From: an uncultured Gammaproteobacteria bacterium
Lineage (GTDB): Bacteria > Pseudomonadota > Gammaproteobacteria > Eutrophobiales > Eutrophobiaceae
Direction: 5' to 3'
Length of the DNA: 64,000 bases
NCBI GenBank assembly: GCA_943788815.1
Contig: CALSRS010000001.1
Span: 1,088,069-1,152,068, forward strand
Part shown: positions 17,265 through 26,789 of the stretch, piece by piece
Numbering within the stretch: position 1 is the first letter of the stretch
Layout: every line of letters starts with the position of its first letter
Notes under the pieces: model-generated
The model's input: the letters and a program-made list of their open reading frames with translations, nothing else
What the model was told of the DNA's origin: nothing
Databases searched by the model: none
Position numbers and translations under genes: made by a program

Positions 17265-18503
17265 TTGACTGATACCGTTCAGAACGCTGACCGCGCGTTT
17301 AAATATCCTAATTTTCGCAATTTTGTCATCGCAAAATTTTGCACCACCTTTGCTGTCCAAATGCAAAGTGTTGCCATTGGATGGCAGGTATACTCAATTA
17401 CCGGCGATCCTATGGATCTGGGTTTAGTCGGATTGGCGCAGTTTTTACCTTTTGTCATACTCATTTTACCCGCTGGCCAAGTTGCCGACCGACTCAATAG
17501 ACGCTTTATTTTAAGTTTGTGTTATGCCACAGAAGCAGTCTGTGCGGGGCTATTATTAATGCTGACTTTTATAGGCATACAGTCAGTCTGGCCGGTGCTG
17601 GCTGTACTGGTTCTATTTGGTTCTGCCCGGGCATTCTCCCAACCTGCATCCCAGGCCATCACACCGAACCTGGTTCCTGCATCTGCTTTTCCAAATGCTA
17701 TCGCATTAAACTCTTCCTCAGGCCATATCGCCAGAATTGCAGGACCAGCAGCCGGGGGGGCCCTGTATATCATGGGACCGAATGTTGTATACACCAGTGT
17801 TGCCATTACACTTTGCTTATCAGTCTTTCTAATGTCACGCGTAAAACTTCCCAAAATCATTAGAGCAAAGGAACCGGCAAGTTGGCATACCGTATTTGAA
17901 GGGCTACGATTTGTGAAATCTCGCCCGATGATTTTGGGAGCAATATCCCTGGACCTCTTTGCAGTATTGTTTGGTGGCGCTGTTGCTCTTTTACCTGCCT
18001 ATGCAAGTGACATTCTTCATGTCGGTCCGCAAGGTCTAGGATTTCTGCGTACTGCACCTGCCATAGGTGCTGCGACAACCGCTGCCATTCTGGTATTTAA
18101 TCCGGTGATTCGGAATGTGGGTAACTGGTTGTTTGGTGGCGTTGCTGTGTTTGGTATGGCCATCATCGTATTTGGACTATCAGAAAATTTCCTCTTGTCA
18201 CTTGCTGCCTTGATTGTCCTGGGTGCGGGCGACATGGTCAGTGTGTATATACGCCATATGCTGGTACAGCTAGAAACTCCTGATGAAATACGCGGTCGAG
18301 TGAGTGCCGTCAATGGCGTGTTTATTGGTGCATCTAATGAACTGGGCGAGTTTGAATCCGGCGTTACAGCGGCCTGGTTTGGCTTGGTACCTGCTGTGGT
18401 ATTTGGTGGTGTCGCAACCATTATCGTGACTGGACTTTGGATAAAGCTATTTCCCCAACTCAGCAAGATGGATAGATTACCGGGACATTACAAAGAGAAG
18501 TAA
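17265..18503 (+). CDS. MFS transporter, EntS-like (MFS_3)
   Basis: 412 residues with about 12 membrane helices. The start is a TTG at 17265 with AAGGAAG six bases upstream. No ATG occurs near it in frame. Motif A-like sequence AGQVADRLNRR (about 75-85) lies between helices 2 and 3, and SQPASQAITPNLVP (about 128-141) is characteristic of the EntS/MFS_3 branch, which exports siderophores or small hydrophobic compounds. Typical length for the family is 400-430. It is monocistronic, followed by palindromes and a terminator. The substrate is not predictable. Confidence 0.88.
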   Translation: MTDTVQNADRAFKYPNFRNFVIAKFCTTFAVQMQSVAIGWQVYSITGDPMDLGLVGLAQFLPFVILILPAGQVADRLNRRFILSLCYATEAVCAGLLLMLTFIGIQSVWPVLAVLVLFGSARAFSQPASQAITPNLVPASAFPNAIALNSSSGHIARIAGPAAGGALYIMGPNVVYTSVAITLCLSVFLMSRVKLPKIIRAKEPASWHTVFEGLRFVKSRPMILGAISLDLFAVLFGGAVALLPAYASDILHVGPQGLGFLRTAPAIGAATTAAILVFNPVIRNVGNWLFGGVAVFGMAIIVFGLSENFLLSLAALIVLGAGDMVSVYIRHMLVQLETPDEIRGRVSAVNGVFIGASNELGEFESGVTAAWFGLVPAVVFGGVATIIVTGLWIKLFPQLSKMDRLPGHYKEK

Positions 18504-18540
18504 GCAGTTTTTTTTATTGGATTCTAGCTTTGGCTTAGGT

Positions 18541-18568
18541 CGTCATTCCCGCGTTCGCGGGAATGACG
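18541..18568. repeat. 13-bp perfect palindrome (CGTCATTCCCGCG)
   Basis: CGTCATTCCCGCG and CGCGGGAATGACG are separated by TT only. This is the core of a dispersed palindromic repeat common in proteobacterial intergenic DNA. It lies 38 bp past the MFS stop and may also slow transcription from both sides. Confidence 0.85.
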
Positions 18569-18649
18569 GATAGCCGAAAATCGTCATTTACCTGGAATTT
18601 TTATCCTGTAAATCTTGATAAAATCTGTTATTCCTGTCCTTTCTTCTTC

Positions 18650-18676
18650 CTGCCCTTCGGGCGGTTTTATTTTTTA
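18650..18676 (+). terminator. Rho-independent terminator overlapping the end of the dehydratase gene
   Basis: CTGCCC-TTC-GGGCGG followed by TTTTATTTTTT on the plus strand. It would stop read-through from the MFS gene. The T-run covers the stop codon of the convergent gene at 18667. Confidence 0.65.
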
Positions 18677-19008
18677 TAAATATTATCGGTCTTTGCTGCC
18701 ATGATAAAGTCGTTTCGATGTAGTCCACCGATCTTGTGAGTCCACCAAGACACTACAACACTTCCCCACTCGGTGAGTAATGCAGGGTGATGGTCTTCAG
18801 ATTCCGCAATTTCACCAATCTGGTTGGTAAATGCCAGTGCCATTAAAAAATTATCAAAGGTGTATTTTCTGACCAGGTGCTTGATCCCATCGACTTCGAC
18901 GATTTCCCAATTTGGCACCTCGGGCTTTAAGGAATTAATTTCATCATCGCCCAGTCGGGGGGCGTCTGCCCGGCAGGCTACACAGTGTTGGGAGTTGAGG
19001 TTGGACAT
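18667..19008 (-). CDS. phhB: pterin-4a-carbinolamine dehydratase
   Basis: 113 residues, ATG at 19008. The active-site block [20 protein letters not shown] with H73, H74 and P75, then H91 in [12 protein letters not shown], is diagnostic of the PCD/DCoH family. The enzyme dehydrates 4a-hydroxytetrahydrobiopterin to regenerate pterin cofactor for aromatic amino acid hydroxylases. The length is normal. No phenylalanine hydroxylase gene lies next to it in this window. Confidence 0.95.
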   Translation of the reverse strand: MSNLNSQHCVACRADAPRLGDDEINSLKPEVPNWEIVEVDGIKHLVRKYTFDNFLMALAFTNQIGEIAESEDHHPALLTEWGSVVVSWWTHKIGGLHRNDFIMAAKTDNIYKK

Positions 19009-19061
19009 TTGATTTTTAACTCTATGTCATGAATTTTAAATTAGATGATAACTACTTCGTC

Positions 19062-19148
19062 ATGCTGGTGTAGACCAGCATCCATTTCTAATAATGAACG
19101 CCCACAGGGCGTATGATTTATTTATTGGATACTGGCTTTCGCCAGTAT
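19062..19148. repeat. cluster of three REP-like palindromes
   Basis: Three perfect inverted repeats in a row: ATGCTGGT-GTAG-ACCAGCAT (19062-19081), ACGCCC-ACA-GGGCGT (19098-19112) and ATACTGGC-TTTC-GCCAGTAT (19129-19148). The first and last are related to the TTCTGGC type elsewhere in the window. They fill the convergent-side gap between phhB and the PQQ dehydrogenase gene. Confidence 0.75.
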
Positions 19149-19179
19149 GACGGCGTTATATTTTTTTTCTTCTAACAAG

Positions 19180-20874
19180 CTAATCCGGTAATGCAAATAC
19201 CATAAGCATGCTGCTACCAAATTGAACATTTAGTTCCGGGTACATAGTTGCGAAGTGACGTGTACCTGCAGACCCACCACCGATAGCCACTGCGACATAT
19301 TGCTTACCATTGGCGGCATAACTGATAGGATATCCAGTGATGGCAGAACCCAATCCAATCTCCCAGAGTTTTTCTCCAGTCTCGGCATTTACCGCACGGA
19401 AGTAACGGTGCAGGTCACCATAAAATACCAGGTTACCTCCTGTAGTCAGGACAGATCCCAATGCGGCGCGCTGATCCAGGTTCCAGAGCAGGTTGCCTGT
19501 TGAAGCAGATATCGCGGCCAAACGGCCAACCTGTTCATTGGTCCCTTGCATGTAATGCAGACCACCGTAATCCAGGCCGGATCGACTTTGTTCTAATGGG
19601 ACAACCTTGAATTCTGAACAGGAACTGGAAATCGGGCTGTATATTACCTGAGTCCTGGGGTTATAAGCATTGGTCTGAAATAATTTTCCACCTCTCATTC
19701 CAGGACATACCAAATGCGTATCGCCGACTACCCTGGGTATGATGGCTTCATTTATGGTTATTTCGCCGGTTTCCGGATCGATGTTGCTATAAAGATTCTG
19801 GTATTCCACCAGTTGCTTATTCCAGATATGCTCACCGGTCTCCCGATCAAATGCCCAAAGTATTCCTGGTTTACCCAGGAGGTAAATCACTTTTCTCATT
19901 GTGCCGCCTATCATGACATCAGCGAGGATGGGATTATCCTGATGGTCCATGTCATAGTTATCCCGTGGCTGCATCTGGAAAAACCAGCGGATATTCCCGG
20001 TCTCAGCTTCCAGTGCCAATATGGAGTTGGTGTATAGTAAATCACCATCCCCTGTGCCTTTGAGGATACCCGGGTAAGGATAGGGACTGGCAGTTGACCA
20101 GTACACCAGCTTGAGTTCCGGATCATAACTCCCGGCCAACCAGAAAGAGGCCTTTCTTCTTTCTTCATAAGGCACACCACCCCAGCTATTAAAATGCTCG
20201 GGAGGATCATTTGGCCCGGCGGCAGAAGAGCGTCGCCACAGTTCCCTGCCAGTATTAACATCATGGGCGATAAGCGCACAGGATTTAGATGTACCCACAC
20301 CACAGGTCTGGCCGGCAAAGATGATTCCATCGCCAACAATCGGGGGGGAAGAATAATTTACACGGTCATCTGGATCTCCTGTCTGTATTTCCCAGATCAT
20401 CTCCCCGGTCATCGCGTTCAATGCAACCAGGAAGGAATCATCCGTTGTAAACAGGATCTTGTCTTCATAAATGGCCAGGCCCCGTGTTGTCCCGTTCATC
20501 CCCCTGGGCATGCGGCGTTGATACTCCCAAATGAGATTTCCATTACTCGCATCGAGCGCCTGTACCTTACCGCTAGTATGCGGCAGGAACATAATACCGT
20601 TGTATACTATGGGTTCCTGTTCTGTCTCACCGTCGTTCAGGTTCCACGCCCAGGCAAGTTGCAGCTTATTAACATTTTCTGGATTAAGCTGGTCCAGTGG
20701 GCTGTATCCATCGGCATTATGATTACCCCGCCATCTTAACCAGTTGGCCGGATCAGGATTATTGATAGCAGCATTGTTGACTGGGATAAAATCACGCAAT
20801 TGCGCGACGGCGACCTGGTTAAATACCATCAGTGCCGTAAAAAACAAAATGCCACTATTTCTAATGAAAATCAT
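19180..20874 (-). CDS. exported PQQ-dependent (quinoprotein) alcohol dehydrogenase-like protein
   Basis: 564 residues, ATG at 20874. The signal peptide ends near residue 24 (FNQVAVAQ). The body is an eight-bladed propeller built from repeated units of the type ALDASNGNLIWEYQ, ALNAMTGEMIWEIQ, NAETGEKLWEI. LRWRGNHNADGYSPLDQLNPENV near the start is the classic PQQ-ADH N-terminus. QTCGVGTSKSCALIAHD has two Cys ten residues apart rather than the vicinal Cys pair of methanol/ethanol dehydrogenases. There is no fused cytochrome domain, but a separate haem c gene lies 65 bp upstream in the same direction and is its probable electron acceptor. It oxidises an alcohol or aldehyde in the periplasm. The substrate is unknown. 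Confidence 0.9.
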   Translation of the reverse strand: MIFIRNSGILFFTALMVFNQVAVAQLRDFIPVNNAAINNPDPANWLRWRGNHNADGYSPLDQLNPENVNKLQLAWAWNLNDGETEQEPIVYNGIMFLPHTSGKVQALDASNGNLIWEYQRRMPRGMNGTTRGLAIYEDKILFTTDDSFLVALNAMTGEMIWEIQTGDPDDRVNYSSPPIVGDGIIFAGQTCGVGTSKSCALIAHDVNTGRELWRRSSAAGPNDPPEHFNSWGGVPYEERRKASFWLAGSYDPELKLVYWSTASPYPYPGILKGTGDGDLLYTNSILALEAETGNIRWFFQMQPRDNYDMDHQDNPILADVMIGGTMRKVIYLLGKPGILWAFDRETGEHIWNKQLVEYQNLYSNIDPETGEITINEAIIPRVVGDTHLVCPGMRGGKLFQTNAYNPRTQVIYSPISSSCSEFKVVPLEQSRSGLDYGGLHYMQGTNEQVGRLAAISASTGNLLWNLDQRAALGSVLTTGGNLVFYGDLHRYFRAVNAETGEKLWEIGLGSAITGYPISYAANGKQYVAVAIGGGSAGTRHFATMYPELNVQFGSSMLMVFALPD

Positions 20875-20939
20875 ACTTGCCTCTCCACTGTAATAAAGAA
20901 TAAATTTATAGTGTCTTATATTAAGACGATTGATTTTTG

Positions 20940-21215
20940 TTATTTTTCTATACCGAAGCTATTTGACAGATACTCTACAACCGTATCGACCTCGTAGTCC
21001 TGTAAGGGTGCACCCTGCATCACCATCTGGTTTACGACAAATTGCCATTGTTCAGGACTGCGTTTTGAGTCGGTAATATTGGTCAGGTCATGACACATGG
21101 TGCAGACATCTTCAACAATGTCACTGCCTTCACCTACTGGTAATGCAGATTGTGAGAATACATTCTGCGAATTAAATAGAAACAAAATCAGGGATACAAA
21201 AATTTTTGTCCGCAT
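20940..21215 (-). CDS. small exported c-type cytochrome
   Basis: 91 residues, ATG at 21215. The signal peptide spans about 1-22 (cleavage after VFSQS). A single haem-binding CTMCH occurs at about residues 38-42, and a likely distal Met ligand lies in VNQMVMQGAPL (about 65-75). It is 14 bp downstream of ankyrin copy 1 and 65 bp upstream of the PQQ dehydrogenase, so it probably shares their transcript and carries electrons from the quinoprotein to the respiratory chain. Confidence 0.92.
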   Translation of the reverse strand: MRTKIFVSLILFLFNSQNVFSQSALPVGEGSDIVEDVCTMCHDLTNITDSKRSPEQWQFVVNQMVMQGAPLQDYEVDTVVEYLSNSFGIEK

Positions 21216-21229
21216 ACTCTCAATCTCAA

Positions 21230-22828
21230 CTACTGAGGCTGAGCCGTAGTATCACCATAATCGATACTGATATCTCTACCAAAAAAGTTAGAATAGGCAT
21301 CGGGGGTATTCATTTCATCGCGGGAAATTTGTGTTGCTCCTAATTTAACCAGCAGTGCTGCTGTCTCTTCATGCACACCATACGCACCCACGTTGTTAAA
21401 AGAGGGAGCCATACCCAATGCCATACTCCATGGAGTTTCGCCATTACTGTTTCTTGCATCGATGTTTGCACCATTATCAGCAAGGAACTGAACAATATTG
21501 GTTGCCCCGGTGAATGCTGCTTTATGCATGGCAGTTTCGCCATCTTCATTGACGGCATTGACATCTACCCCCATTGCGACAATTGACTTAATGGCTTCCA
21601 GGGCCCGAGCTCGTTTTGCCGGTGAGGTATTGTCTTCCTGATTCATACCAGTACACGATGATCTGGCAGCGACCATTAACGGAGTATTGCCATTTTTTGT
21701 GGTTAAGGTGGCGTCAGCCTCATATTCACTCAACAAGCGAAGTAATTCCGCATCGGCAGAAACCGCCGCCAGAAAATAGGGAGTGGCACCCACCATATTA
21801 CTGACGCTCTCACAGGAACTGCGGATTGCAGGGCCAATTAAGTAACTTTTTTCAATTTGAGCATTAGGATCAGCACCAGTTTCCAATAATGCCTTAACCA
21901 GTTTCGGCTGATTTTTGGGACGCAGCCGGTAGGATGGATCATAGGTAATGCCATGCATATAGGACAGACCATTTTGATGAGCATGATGTAATGCAGTCAC
22001 CCCATTTTCATCCTTTGATTCTGGATCAGCTCCTGACTCTAATAAAAAGATTGCAAGGTCTTCATGATTACTTGCAGCTGCTATCACAAGGGGATTGCCA
22101 TACTCATCCGTTGCCTCATTAATATCTGCACCGGCGTCCAATAACAATCTTGCGGTATCAATATTCCCGGCCCGTGCTGCAAACATCAGTGCAGTAAAAC
22201 CACCGGGCGAGGGTTTCCATTCACAGATTCTGCAAGTATTGGGGACGCGGTCTTCCGAAGCCAGGGTCTTAGGTGAGATATCCGCACCGTGATCCAGCAA
22301 CAATTTTGTAATTTCTGCGTGACCACCTGCGGCTGCCCACATTAATGGGGTTTGACCCATTTTATCTTCCGAAACATTCGGGATTGCACCGGCATTTAAT
22401 AATGCAGCCACGGCATCTGTAGCACCTGTGCGAACACATTCCATTAGCACCGATTCACCAGACCATTTCTCCGCATTAGCATTTGCACCGGCATCCAGTA
22501 ACAACTCCACCATATCACCGTTACGATTCGTGCAGGCCAGGGACAGGGGTGTGATGCCATAGTCATTGGCGACATCTGGATTTGCCTTAGATTTAACCAG
22601 TAGTTTAGCTAGCCCAAGATCATTGAGATGTACTGCATAGTGTAATGCAGTCGTGCCATCAGCCTTTTTAGTATTCACATCCGCTGATGATTTCAACAAT
22701 GATTTAATTTCAGCAGTATCACCTTTTTTTGCAGCATCTATTAGCCCCAAACCGGAATTGGCAAAGACAGCCAACGACAAGAATGAAAGCACAAATGTTG
22801 AAAATGCAATTCGTAACAACTGGATCAT
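21230..22828 (-). CDS. exported ankyrin-repeat protein, cassette copy 1
   Basis: 532 residues, ATG at 22828. A signal peptide (about 1-23, AVFANSG) is followed by about ten ankyrin repeats recognisable as DGTTALHYAVHLNDLGLAKLL, YGITPLSLACTNRNGDMVELLL and so on to NGETPWSMALGMAPS near 480. The middle carries family-specific insertions (LASEDRVPNTCRICEWKPSPGG near 200; SSCTGMNQEDN near 390). Periplasmic ankyrin proteins act as binding scaffolds. It is third in cassette 1, 32 bp after the DUF1552 gene. Its C-terminus ends DYGDTTAQPQ rather than the PPPPGQ seen in copies 2 and 4, and it lacks the paired-Cys insertion typical of copies 2-4. Confidence 0.92.
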   Translation of the reverse strand: MIQLLRIAFSTFVLSFLSLAVFANSGLGLIDAAKKGDTAEIKSLLKSSADVNTKKADGTTALHYAVHLNDLGLAKLLVKSKANPDVANDYGITPLSLACTNRNGDMVELLLDAGANANAEKWSGESVLMECVRTGATDAVAALLNAGAIPNVSEDKMGQTPLMWAAAGGHAEITKLLLDHGADISPKTLASEDRVPNTCRICEWKPSPGGFTALMFAARAGNIDTARLLLDAGADINEATDEYGNPLVIAAASNHEDLAIFLLESGADPESKDENGVTALHHAHQNGLSYMHGITYDPSYRLRPKNQPKLVKALLETGADPNAQIEKSYLIGPAIRSSCESVSNMVGATPYFLAAVSADAELLRLLSEYEADATLTTKNGNTPLMVAARSSCTGMNQEDNTSPAKRARALEAIKSIVAMGVDVNAVNEDGETAMHKAAFTGATNIVQFLADNGANIDARNSNGETPWSMALGMAPSFNNVGAYGVHEETAALLVKLGATQISRDEMNTPDAYSNFFGRDISIDYGDTTAQPQ

Positions 22829-22860
22829 AATGTCTCCCGCACTCTATCTCTTGTTATGAT

Positions 22861-24198
22861 TTATGACACCGACAAGGCATTGAGCTTTCCGGTACTATCA
22901 CCGAAGTTTTCGATATCAAGGCCAAGCTTGTCAAGTAAGGTCAGGTAAAGATTACTAATCGGTGTATCGTCTGTATAGCGTATATGTTTACCACCTTTTA
23001 ATTGCCCGCTTCCACCGCCAAATAACGCACAGGGTAAGTCCTGCAGGATATGATCATTACCGTCACTCATAGAGCATGCATACATCACCATGCTGTTATC
23101 CAGCAAGCTACCTTCAATATCCGGAGTTGACGCCATCTTGTCCAGGTAATAGGTCAATAACTCGGAATGGTAAAGATTAATCTTGTATAGCTTATCCAGA
23201 CTAATCTCATTACCCTGGTGATGAGAGAGGGAGTGATGGACATCCGGAACTCCAATCTCAGGATAGGTTCGATTACTTTGCTCCGGTCCAGTCATCATGG
23301 TAACCACCCGGGTCATATCCGTTTGATAGGCCATGACGTTGAGGTCAAACATGAGTTTAAGATGCTCAGCAAAGTCTGCTGGGATTCCTGCCGGTGGCTC
23401 ATCAATAGAGAGATCTATATCGGACTGTTGTTCTACCATTTGGATACGGTGTTCGAGTTCTCGCATTCCATCCAGGTATTCTGTGAGCCTCAGCTTATCT
23501 TCAGTACCGACCTGCTTCATCAGATCATTTGCTGCTTCGCGGACTGAATCCAGGATGCTTTGTTCCTTTTTGATACGTTGCATTCTTACCAAAGGATCAG
23601 CGCTGTCCCCGAACAATCGCTCAAATACGGCCCTGGGTCGGTTCTCTATTGGAAGTGGCATGGTTGGTGTGCGCCATGACAAGGTGCTGATAAAGGCACA
23701 ACTCCAGCCTTTCTCACACTGACCAACGGCATCACTGCTATGCAGACCCAGTTCCAGGGACGCCAGCTGTGTCTTTTTACCTAATTCCTGTGCAGCAATT
23801 TGATCAACCGATATACCAGTCTCACCTTCGCGTTTGGGATGTACGCCTGTCAGAAATACCGCACCGGCTCGCTCGTGAGGGGCAGATTCACCTTCACCAG
23901 GTTTAGCATAACCCTCCATATTGGATAGGCCACTAAGCACGGTCATGTTGTCTTTATAGGCTGCTAGAGGTTGCATGATTGGTGACAATTCGTAGTTTGC
24001 CCCGGTCGCCTTAGGTGTCCACTTTGTCATGTTCATCCCATTGGGTGCATAAACTATAGACAACCTGCGAGGTATCTCAACCCGGTCTTTAACCGAAGCC
24101 AGCGCTGGAAACATGGCATCCAGCATAGGTATGGCGATGGTGGCACCAGCGCCACGTAAAAATGTCCTACGGGGTATAGATTTCTTAAATATCAACAC
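22861..24198 (-). CDS. Tat-exported DUF1552 (HXXSHH) protein, cassette copy 1
   Basis: 445 residues. The start is GTG at 24198, nested in the end of the upstream DUF1592 gene (14-bp overlap). The N-terminus KKSIPRRTFLRGAGATIAIPMLDAMFPALA is a Tat signal with RR at 9-10. The eponymous motif HHSLSHH occurs near residue 325, with other conserved blocks YAPNGMNM near 50, APHERAG near 105 and SDGNDHILQDLP near 390. DUF1552 is an uncharacterised family. The related DUF1501 family belongs to the alkaline phosphatase-like fold, so a metal site made by the His and Asp residues is plausible but inferred. It is always partnered with the DUF1592 protein here. Confidence 0.94.
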   Translation of the reverse strand: MLIFKKSIPRRTFLRGAGATIAIPMLDAMFPALASVKDRVEIPRRLSIVYAPNGMNMTKWTPKATGANYELSPIMQPLAAYKDNMTVLSGLSNMEGYAKPGEGESAPHERAGAVFLTGVHPKREGETGISVDQIAAQELGKKTQLASLELGLHSSDAVGQCEKGWSCAFISTLSWRTPTMPLPIENRPRAVFERLFGDSADPLVRMQRIKKEQSILDSVREAANDLMKQVGTEDKLRLTEYLDGMRELEHRIQMVEQQSDIDLSIDEPPAGIPADFAEHLKLMFDLNVMAYQTDMTRVVTMMTGPEQSNRTYPEIGVPDVHHSLSHHQGNEISLDKLYKINLYHSELLTYYLDKMASTPDIEGSLLDNSMVMYACSMSDGNDHILQDLPCALFGGGSGQLKGGKHIRYTDDTPISNLYLTLLDKLGLDIENFGDSTGKLNALSVS

Positions 24199-26593
24199 GG
24201 TTCGAGACCCTCCTCATTTGATAAGGTGAACTGTTTACAATTGCAATAATAAGAGACGGCAGGCTGTGCTGCTGTGATTTCGTCTCTTCAATAATGGATC
24301 GGATAATTGGGGCATCGGTATGACGAATCTCCCTGCCCAATGAATAGGTCAGCATCTTTTCAATAAAGGTAAATACAAAATCATATTGCCTTTTTTCCGA
24401 TAGTACCTGTTTTAATTCTGATGGACCTTCAAATGGTGTTCCGTCTGGCAATACACCAGTAGAATCTATCATTGCTGCTGATGCGCCATCAACAGTTCGC
24501 CATTTACCAATGCCATCATAGTTTTCAAGGGCAAACCCCAGGGGATCCATAATCTTATGGCAACTGGCACAGACTGGATTTGCCCGGTGCATTTCCATAC
24601 GTTCACGCATGGTCAGAATGACCCCGGATTCATCTTTGTCCTTTAATCCTGGCACATCGTTTGGTGGTGGTGGAGGTGGTACACCCAGAATATTTTCCAG
24701 TATCCATTTACCGCGAATGGTAGGTGCTGTCCGGTTTGCGTAGGAGGTAACAGTCAGGATACTCCCCTGCCCCAATAAGCCGCCTCGTGATTCATCTTCC
24801 AACATTACTTTACGGAAATGGTTCCCATAAATATCCGAAATTCCGTAATGCCCCGCCAGGCGTTCATTAATGAACGTATAGTCAGCAGTCAACATTTCCA
24901 ATAAGGGCTTGTCTTCACGCATGACGTGGTCAATAAATAATTCAGTCTCGGTCCTAAATGCCTCTCTCAGATTGTCATCAAAATAGGGAAAGATATCGAT
25001 GTCTGGTGCAGCGACATTCAGCTTTCCTAGTGTCAGCCACTGGGAGGCAAAATTCTTGACTAGTGCGATGGAGCGAGGATCATCCAACATGCGTCTAACC
25101 TGTTGCTCCAGGACTTTTGGATTCTTTAGTTTACCTGACTCGGCAACAGACAATAATTCTTCATCGGGGATACTACTCCAGATAAAAAATGACAGCCGAC
25201 TGGCCATTTCCAGATCTGGCAGGGAGTAGAGTTCACCTTCGGCAATATTCGCTGGTACTTTTTCTGTTAAAAACAGAAACTCAGGGCCAGCAAGCATTCG
25301 CTCAACAGCAACACCAATACCTTCTTCGAATCCGCCTCGTTCAACACCCTGGTCAAAAAAGCTCATCAAGGTGTTAACTTCTTTATTCGTAGGCGATCTC
25401 CGGTAGGCCTTGCGGGCTAAGGATGAAAGAATAGTCCTGGCACAGTCTGTATCGTTATCGTTTTTCGGGCTACAGATCAAAATCTTTTCCCGACTTGCCG
25501 TTTCCCCTGCACCTCGAACCTCATATGGCCCACCTATGGCCAAGGTGCGCACACCCGGGTTACCGCCCTTGAACTGGGTGTAATCATACATAGTATGTTC
25601 AGGGATGTGTGGCCCTTCTGGCAGAAAAATATCTTCTAGAAAAGATGTCGTAATTAACTGCTCACCAGCTTTTGCCTGGAAGCGAACTTCCAGTGATTGA
25701 TCTGAATATCGTTCATAGGCTTCCTGCTTTAAATCCCCCTGTGCCGATGTGGAATAAAGCTGGGAAGACTTACCAAATTTTTGGCCACCGACAGTAAAGA
25801 GCTTGAGGCGCTCATCGTTCATACGGATGTCCAGTTGATGAGGCCGGTTGGTCATACCGCGAATATAATCGCGGTAATTTCTTTGCAGCTTGACCTGCAC
25901 AACATACTCACCATCCATGGGAAAGCGATGACGCACAGCAATGCCACCACGGGAACCGAACGGCATATCATCATTCATGCGTTCGTCCTGTTTGAGTGCC
26001 TGAGGCAAAGTGTAATATTCAAAGGCAGGGGAAATATCCGGATCTCCCAGAGCCTTGTTTCGAATTTTTCGGGCAGCGGCTATATAACGTTCTATCAATA
26101 GTGGCGAAAGGGTCAATACACTACCAATATTGTCAAAATTGAACATGGCTGCGTCTGCTGGCAACAAGGTTTCGCTATCAATATCGACTGCAAACAGATC
26201 CCGAATAGAATTTTCGTATTCTGTCCTGTTCAGACGCCTTATGGAGGGCCTGCCTGGTTCGGGATTCTGACTTGCATATTGGTTTAGACCAGTTTCCAGA
26301 AAGCTGACAAAAGACTCGTAGGTAGCATTATCTGGCCTGGGCATTCCCGATGGTGGCATGGCCTTGGCTCGTAATTTACGTAAAACCTTTTCCCAGACTT
26401 CACCATCAGTACCGATATTTTGGCTATCAACGTGTTGAAGACTGAGTCCAGCGGTATTCAGGACATCATTATGACAGCCAACACAGTATTGATTGATTGT
26501 ATTCTGATAAAACCCAGCATCTTGCTGAGCAACGCTGACTCCTGAGACCAGGAACAGTGCACTAAAAATACAGGCTAAATAACTCTTTACCAT
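24185..26593 (-). CDS. exported di-haem PSD/DUF1592 protein, cassette copy 1
   Basis: 802 residues, ATG at 26593. Signal peptide about 1-22. First haem motif CVGCH at 37-41. Then PSD3/DUF1587 (about 115-180, RRLNRTEYENSIRDLF), PSD5/DUF1595 (about 380-440, LARKAYRRSPTNKEV), PSD4/DUF1592 (about 450-585, MLAGPEFLFL), PSCyt3/DUF1588 (about 615-710) with the PPPPPP hinge and second haem motif CASCH at 675-679, and PSD2/DUF1585 (about 725-795). The architecture is known from planctomycetes and myxobacteria but has no assigned function. It starts cassette 1. The final codons also encode the start of the DUF1552 gene. Electron transfer in the periplasm is implied by the haems. Confidence 0.94.
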   Translation of the reverse strand: MVKSYLACIFSALFLVSGVSVAQQDAGFYQNTINQYCVGCHNDVLNTAGLSLQHVDSQNIGTDGEVWEKVLRKLRAKAMPPSGMPRPDNATYESFVSFLETGLNQYASQNPEPGRPSIRRLNRTEYENSIRDLFAVDIDSETLLPADAAMFNFDNIGSVLTLSPLLIERYIAAARKIRNKALGDPDISPAFEYYTLPQALKQDERMNDDMPFGSRGGIAVRHRFPMDGEYVVQVKLQRNYRDYIRGMTNRPHQLDIRMNDERLKLFTVGGQKFGKSSQLYSTSAQGDLKQEAYERYSDQSLEVRFQAKAGEQLITTSFLEDIFLPEGPHIPEHTMYDYTQFKGGNPGVRTLAIGGPYEVRGAGETASREKILICSPKNDNDTDCARTILSSLARKAYRRSPTNKEVNTLMSFFDQGVERGGFEEGIGVAVERMLAGPEFLFLTEKVPANIAEGELYSLPDLEMASRLSFFIWSSIPDEELLSVAESGKLKNPKVLEQQVRRMLDDPRSIALVKNFASQWLTLGKLNVAAPDIDIFPYFDDNLREAFRTETELFIDHVMREDKPLLEMLTADYTFINERLAGHYGISDIYGNHFRKVMLEDESRGGLLGQGSILTVTSYANRTAPTIRGKWILENILGVPPPPPPNDVPGLKDKDESGVILTMRERMEMHRANPVCASCHKIMDPLGFALENYDGIGKWRTVDGASAAMIDSTGVLPDGTPFEGPSELKQVLSEKRQYDFVFTFIEKMLTYSLGREIRHTDAPIIRSIIEETKSQQHSLPSLIIAIVNSSPYQMRRVSNRVDI

Positions 26594-26637
26594 TACCCCA
26601 ACTCCCAGACAGGTAGTTAATTACTTGATGTCGATAA

Positions 26638-26643
26638 ATTATA
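26638..26643 (-). promoter_or_regulatory. putative -10 box upstream of cassette 1
   Basis: On the minus strand TATAAT lies 45 bp upstream of the DUF1592 start, the same distance as the TATACT boxes of copies 2 and 3. The -35 region (TTATGC at 17 bp) is weak. The rest of the 26594-26789 gap shows only AT-rich DNA. Confidence 0.45.
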
Positions 26644-26789
26644 GCGGAAATAGCGGCCGTGCATAACCGTTATGTTTCCGATGAAAATAATCTCAGTTTT
26701 TGAAAATACTTAAATTTTCACATTAATTTCAATAACTTAAATATTTATTTGAAATGTTGCGATGCCATATTTGCTAAGCACCCCATTGA

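Noticed and set aside
19180-20874. Methanol-dehydrogenase assignment for the PQQ protein
   Set aside because: No vicinal Cys pair and no adjacent small subunit or mxaG-like gene. Only the broader quinoprotein family is supported.
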